The notes under the pieces were generated by a model that had not been told where the DNA came from, did not search any database, and saw only the letters and a program-made list of their open reading frames with translations. The position numbers and the translations under genes were made by a program. From positions 1 through 8,047 of the forward strand of contig JAGOEY010000071.1 in NCBI GenBank assembly GCA_017997515.1: a stretch of DNA of 8,047 bases, in the 5' to 3' direction. This document shows positions 4,360 to 8,047 of the stretch, piece by piece (positions within the stretch are counted from its first letter, which is position 1; every line of letters begins with the position of its first letter). The stretch comes from Burkholderiaceae bacterium. GTDB taxonomy: Bacteria > Pseudomonadota > Gammaproteobacteria > Burkholderiales > Burkholderiaceae.

Positions 4360-6735
4360 ATGCCTGAACTCCAAACCAAGGGATGCCGCGTGCGTTTTGC
4401 CCTGCACCCCGTGGCCATGCTGGTGGGCCTGCTGCTGCAGGGCTCGCTGGCGCATGCGCAGGACGGCCAGACCACCGAGCCGCCGCTGGTTCTGCGGCCC
4501 AGTCCGCAGTTGCAGGAAACATTCCCGGACGACGTGCGCAAAGGTATGCCGACCTTCATGTCGGGCGACCGCACTGAGGGCCAGACCGACCGCAGCACCG
4601 TGCTGGAAGGCAACGCCGAACTGCGCCGTGGCGACACCGTGATCCGCGCCGACAGGCTCGAATACCTGCAGGCCGACGACCTGGCCAAAGCCACCGGCAA
4701 CGTTTATGTGAACCAGGCCGGCAACATCTACGAAGGCACCGAGCTGCAGCTGCGGGTGGAGGCGTTTGAAGGTTTCTTCAAAAACCCGCGTTACCAGTTC
4801 CTGCGCACCGAAGGCCATGGCGACGCAAGCCGCATCGACTTCATCGACGAGCAGCGGTCCATCATCCACGACGCAACCTACACCACCTGCCGCCGCGTGG
4901 CCGGCCCCGACTGGCTGCCCGACTGGCTGCTGCGGGCCACCGTGCTGCACATCGACCAGGAGGAAGACGTGGGGCTGGCCGAAGGTGGTGTGCTGACCTT
5001 CAAGCAGGTGCCGATTCTGGCGGTGCCCGCCATCAGTTTCCCGCTGAGTGACAAACGCAAGTCCGGCCTGTTGCCACCCACCGTGGGCCTGGACAACGTG
5101 AACGGCGTTGAAATCACCCAGCCGTACTACTGGAACATTGCGCCCAACCGGGACGCCACGATCTACCCCACGGTGATGAGCAAACGGGGGGTAGAGCTGG
5201 GTGGCCAGTTCCGCTACATGGAGAACAACTACCAGGGCCAGACGCGGCTGGACTACATGCCCAACGACAAGCTGCGCGACCGCGACCGCTGGGGCTTTTA
5301 TGCCCTGCACAACGGCACGGTGGACACCGGCATCGCAGCCATCGGTAATGTGGGCCTGAGCCTGAACCTGAACCGGGTGAGCGACGACAACTACTGGCGC
5401 GATTTTTCACGCGCCATGCCCGGGCTGACACAACGCCTGCTGCCCAACGACGTGAATGTGGGCTGGGGCAAGGGCAACTTCAGCGCGGGTCTGCGCACCC
5501 TCAAGTGGCAAACCCTGCAGGACGTGACCACCCCCATCACCCCGCCGTACGACCGCTTGCCGCAGGTGTTTGGCAAATACTCGCGCTTTGATGTGAACGG
5601 GCTGGACTTCTCGGTCGAGGCCGACTACACCAAGTTCCGCGCCGACCGCGCCCTCACCGCACAGCCCAATGCCGAGCGCAGCTACACCATGGCGCAGGTC
5701 AGCCACCCCTGGGCCGCGCCGGGCTGGTTCATCACACCCCGCCTGCAGATGCATGCAACAAACTACCAGTTCGACGCCGCCCTGGCCAACGGCCAACGCA
5801 CGGCCAGCCGTGTGCTGCCCACGGCCAGCCTCGACACCGGCTTGGTGTTCGAGCGCTCCGCCAGCTTTTTCGGCCGCAGCTTCACCCAGACGCTGGAGCC
5901 CCGCGCGTTCTACGTGTACACGCCCTACCGCGACCAGAGCCTGCTGCCCAACTACGACTCGGCGGCAAACGACTTCAACTTCGCCACCGTTTTCACCGAA
6001 AACGCCTTTGGTGGCCAGGACCGCATTTCCGACAGCAACCTGCTGACCCTGGGCACCACCACCCGCCTGCTCGACCCCGACACCGGCGCGGAAGCTGCCC
6101 GTTTTGGGATTGCACAGCGCCTGCGTTTCAGCGACCAGCGGGTCACGATGCCGGGCCAGACACCGGTGAGTGAACGGCTCAGTGACGTGCTGCTGGGGGC
6201 CACGATCAACTGGACGCCGCAGTGGTCGTTTGACTCCACCGTGCAGTACAACCCCGACACACAACGCTCCATCCGGTCCGTCATCGGCGGGCGCTACAAC
6301 CCGGGCAACTACCGGCTGATCAATGCGGCCTACCGCACGCAGCGCGGTGTGAGTGAACAGATCGATATCGGCTGGCAGTGGCCCTTGAACGACCTCTGGG
6401 GCGACCGCGGTGAGGACAAAGGCGCAGGCCGTGGCCTGGGCCCCGGACGCTGGTACAGCGTGGGCCGCCTGAACTACAGCATGCAGGACCGCAAACTGGT
6501 CGACACCGTGGTCGGGCTTGAATACGAAGCCGACTGCTGGATTGGCCGCATCGTGATGGAGCGGCTGCAAAGCAGCACCACCACATCCAACAAACGTATC
6601 CTGTTCCAGCTCGAATTTGTCGGGTTCACACGCCTGGGCTCCAGCCCGCTGCAAACCCTGAAACAGAACATTCCGCGTTACCAGTACCTGCGCGAGCAGA
6701 CCACGGTTCCCAGCCGTTTCAGCAACTACGACTGA
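4360..6735 (+). CDS. lptD: LPS-assembly protein LptD (outer-membrane beta-barrel)
   Basis: This encodes a 791-residue LptD (Imp/OstA), the outer-membrane barrel that, plugged by LptE, receives LPS from the periplasmic Lpt bridge and inserts it into the outer leaflet. A signal peptide (Lys/Arg-rich start, hydrophobic 18-31, AHA|QD after residue 33) is followed by an LptA-like jellyroll at roughly 78-180 (STVLEGNAELRRGDTVIRAD). The long LptD barrel domain includes PYYWNIAPNRDATIYPTVMS (255-274) and ends near VGLEYEADCWIGRIVMERL. The mature protein has just two cysteines, Cys177 and Cys726, matching the interdomain pair Cys173-Cys725 of E. coli. Length is close to that of E. coli LptD. The ATG at 4360 has AAGGGG 10 nt upstream; a GTG at 4390 with AAGGGA 6 nt upstream is a serious alternative, giving a 23-residue signal peptide. 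The frame is also open back to a TTG at 4315, which is unlikely. It is followed by surA after 35 nt, in a probable operon. Confidence 0.96.
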   Translation: MPELQTKGCRVRFALHPVAMLVGLLLQGSLAHAQDGQTTEPPLVLRPSPQLQETFPDDVRKGMPTFMSGDRTEGQTDRSTVLEGNAELRRGDTVIRADRLEYLQADDLAKATGNVYVNQAGNIYEGTELQLRVEAFEGFFKNPRYQFLRTEGHGDASRIDFIDEQRSIIHDATYTTCRRVAGPDWLPDWLLRATVLHIDQEEDVGLAEGGVLTFKQVPILAVPAISFPLSDKRKSGLLPPTVGLDNVNGVEITQPYYWNIAPNRDATIYPTVMSKRGVELGGQFRYMENNYQGQTRLDYMPNDKLRDRDRWGFYALHNGTVDTGIAAIGNVGLSLNLNRVSDDNYWRDFSRAMPGLTQRLLPNDVNVGWGKGNFSAGLRTLKWQTLQDVTTPITPPYDRLPQVFGKYSRFDVNGLDFSVEADYTKFRADRALTAQPNAERSYTMAQVSHPWAAPGWFITPRLQMHATNYQFDAALANGQRTASRVLPTASLDTGLVFERSASFFGRSFTQTLEPRAFYVYTPYRDQSLLPNYDSAANDFNFATVFTENAFGGQDRISDSNLLTLGTTTRLLDPDTGAEAARFGIAQRLRFSDQRVTMPGQTPVSERLSDVLLGATINWTPQWSFDSTVQYNPDTQRSIRSVIGGRYNPGNYRLINAAYRTQRGVSEQIDIGWQWPLNDLWGDRGEDKGAGRGLGPGRWYSVGRLNYSMQDRKLVDTVVGLEYEADCWIGRIVMERLQSSTTTSNKRILFQLEFVGFTRLGSSPLQTLKQNIPRYQYLREQTTVPSRFSNYD

Positions 6736-6751
6736 TGCAGTCCCCTGCATC
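6734..6751 (+). other. hairpin overlapping the lptD stop codon, upstream of surA
   Basis: A perfect 7-bp stem, GATGCAG (6734-6740) and CTGCATC (6745-6751), has a 4-nt TCCC loop and includes the last two bases of the lptD TGA. A run of five T (6759-6763) follows after a 7-nt C-rich gap, which is too far for a standard intrinsic terminator. It may weakly attenuate transcription, protect the lptD 3' end after processing, or affect surA translation. None of these can be decided from sequence. Confidence 0.4.
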
Positions 6752-6770
6752 CCCCACCTTTTTGCACACC

Positions 6771-8047
6771 ATGAACAAACATGTATCCGCCCTGGCGCTG
6801 GCATGCCTCGCAACCCTTGGCGCTGGTGCGCTGCAGGCCCAGGGCCTGCGCCCATCGTCCGGCGGCGGTATGGGCCTGGGCACCGGCCCCCGCCTGTCCA
6901 CGCTGCCTGCCTTGCCCACCGGCCCCGCGCCCGCGCAGCAGGCGGACTCCATCGTGGCGGTGGTGAATTCCGAGCCCATCACCAGCAACGAATTACGCAT
7001 GCGCACCGCACGCACCGCGCAGCAGATGGCCCAGCAGAACACCCCTGTTCCCCCTGAGTCCGTGCTGACCCAGCAGGTGCTGGAAAACCTCATCACCGAA
7101 AAAGCCCTGCAGCAGCAGGCCCGCGACACCGGCATCAAGATCGACGACCTGCTGGTGGATCAGGCCGAAGCCAACGTGGCACGCCAGAACAGCATGGACG
7201 TGGCGCAACTGCGCCGCAGGCTGGCTGCAGACGGTTTGTCGCTGGAGCGTTTCCGCACCGACCTGCGCAACCAGCTGCTGCTGACCCGCCTGCGTGAGCG
7301 CGACGTAGACGGCCGCGTGCGGGTGACCGATCTGGACATTGACCAGTTCATCCGTGAACAGCAGGCCAGTGTGGACCAGACCGGCGTTGAAATGAACCTG
7401 GGCCACGTGCTGGTGGTGGTGCCTGAAAACGCCACACCCGCAGAGGTCGCCACGCTGCAGGCCAAGGCCCAGGGTATTGCCGACCGGGCGCGCAAAGGCG
7501 ACGACTTTGCTGCACTGGCGCGTGAATTTTCCAACGCCGCGGAAGGTGCCAGTGGGGGTGCCTTGGGCCTGCGATCCGCGGACCGTTACCCGACGTTGTT
7601 TGTCGAAAGCACCCAGACCCTGCCCGTGGGCGGCATCGCGGGACCCGTGCGTTCCCCCGCAGGCTTCCACATCCTCAAGGTGCTGGAGCGCGAACGTGCC
7701 GGTGTGCCGGGTGCCCAGGTCGTGCAGACCCATGCACGCCACATCCTGCTGCGGCCCAGCCCCCAGCTGAGCGAGACCGCCGCCGCTGCACGCCTGACCG
7801 AATACAAACAGCGCATCCAGTCGGGCCAAGCCGACTTTGCCGCCCTGGCGCGTGAACACTCCCAGGACGGCAGCGCCAAAGAAGGCGGCGACCTCGGTTG
7901 GGCCAACCCCGGCCAGTTTGTGCCCGAATTTGAAGAGGCACTCGACGCACTGCAACCCGGACAAATCGGCGGCCCGCTGGTATCGCGCTTTGGTGTGCAC
8001 CTGCTGCAGCTGATGGAGCGCCGCACCGCCACCCTCAGCCAGCGCGA
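6771..8047 (+). CDS. surA: periplasmic chaperone / peptidyl-prolyl isomerase SurA (3' end outside window)
   Basis: The frame is open from the ATG at 6771 to the window end (425 complete codons), so only the last few tens of residues at most are missing. SurA escorts unfolded outer-membrane proteins, including LptD, across the periplasm to the BAM complex. A signal peptide (MNKHVSALALACLATLGAG..., predicted cleavage after LQA at residue 23) is followed by an unusual Gly/Pro-rich linker at 24-57. The SurA N-terminal chaperone domain then begins at DSIVAVVNSEPITSNELRMR (59-78). Two parvulin-type rotamase domains follow: the first from about 207 (EMNLGHVLVVVP) to 304 (FHILKV), the second from 321 (HARHILLRP) to 415 (FGVHLLQLM), with the internal signature GGDLGW. 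No purine-rich Shine-Dalgarno precedes the ATG, and the leader is C/T-rich. It lies 35 nt after lptD, the order also found in E. coli, where pdxA and rsmA (ksgA) follow; whether they do here is outside the window. Confidence 0.96.
   Translation, partial: MNKHVSALALACLATLGAGALQAQGLRPSSGGGMGLGTGPRLSTLPALPTGPAPAQQADSIVAVVNSEPITSNELRMRTARTAQQMAQQNTPVPPESVLTQQVLENLITEKALQQQARDTGIKIDDLLVDQAEANVARQNSMDVAQLRRRLAADGLSLERFRTDLRNQLLLTRLRERDVDGRVRVTDLDIDQFIREQQASVDQTGVEMNLGHVLVVVPENATPAEVATLQAKAQGIADRARKGDDFAALAREFSNAAEGASGGALGLRSADRYPTLFVESTQTLPVGGIAGPVRSPAGFHILKVLERERAGVPGAQVVQTHARHILLRPSPQLSETAAAARLTEYKQRIQSGQADFAALAREHSQDGSAKEGGDLGWANPGQFVPEFEEALDALQPGQIGGPLVSRFGVHLLQLMERRTATLSQR

Noticed and set aside
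5407..6855. A 482-codon open frame on the minus strand across lptD.
   Set aside because: It is antisense to an unmistakable LptD and its composition follows the G/C third-position bias of the sense gene; the product has no recognisable motif.
6993..8000. A 335-codon open frame on the minus strand across surA.
   Set aside because: The plus strand encodes clear SurA and parvulin domains; the antisense product looks like a high-GC shadow without domains.

Overview
The window looks like chromosomal DNA from a high-GC betaproteobacterium of the order Burkholderiales, most likely family Comamonadaceae (Rhodoferax/Polaromonas/Acidovorax-like). This rests on the strong G/C third-position bias in every gene, the amgK-like/lptD/surA neighbourhood, and an intergenic element at about 3025-3080 that resembles, from memory, a dispersed repeat of that family. 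No database search was possible. I see no mobile element, CRISPR array, phage gene, tRNA or rRNA.

Layout. (1) Bases 1-1336, plus strand: the 3' part of an M20-family metallopeptidase gene, overlapping by ATGA a serine alpha/beta hydrolase of the monoacylglycerol lipase/lysophospholipase type. (2) Bases 1379-2162, minus strand: two tandem paralogous DUF805 small membrane proteins, converging on the hydrolase. A two-tier hairpin with a short U tract, lying inside the hydrolase 3' end, is a plausible terminator for this pair. (3) Bases 2269-4205, minus strand: rsmE (16S rRNA m3U1498 methyltransferase) preceded by an amgK-like sugar kinase, with the repeat-like element filling the gap between them. 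(4) A 154-bp divergent intergenic region (4206-4359). (5) Bases 4360 to the window end, plus strand: lptD, the outer-membrane LPS translocon, followed by surA, the periplasmic chaperone that helps fold LptD and other beta-barrels. surA is cut by the window end.

How they fit together. The right half is an envelope-biogenesis locus. SurA assists beta-barrel assembly, LptD inserts LPS, and AmgK (if correctly assigned) phosphorylates recycled MurNAc/GlcNAc for UDP-MurNAc synthesis. The usual AmgK partner, the nucleotidyltransferase MurU, is not next to it. The left half holds a peptidase and a lipase of unknown physiological substrate plus two uncharacterised membrane proteins.

I looked for an unusual system on both strands and did not find one: gene content is ordinary housekeeping. 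The items worth a second look are small-scale: the intergenic element that appears to supply the amgK stop codon and the rsmE leader, the terminator embedded in an opposing gene, the DUF805 duplication, the minimal two-cysteine LptD, and start-codon and leader questions at lptD and surA.
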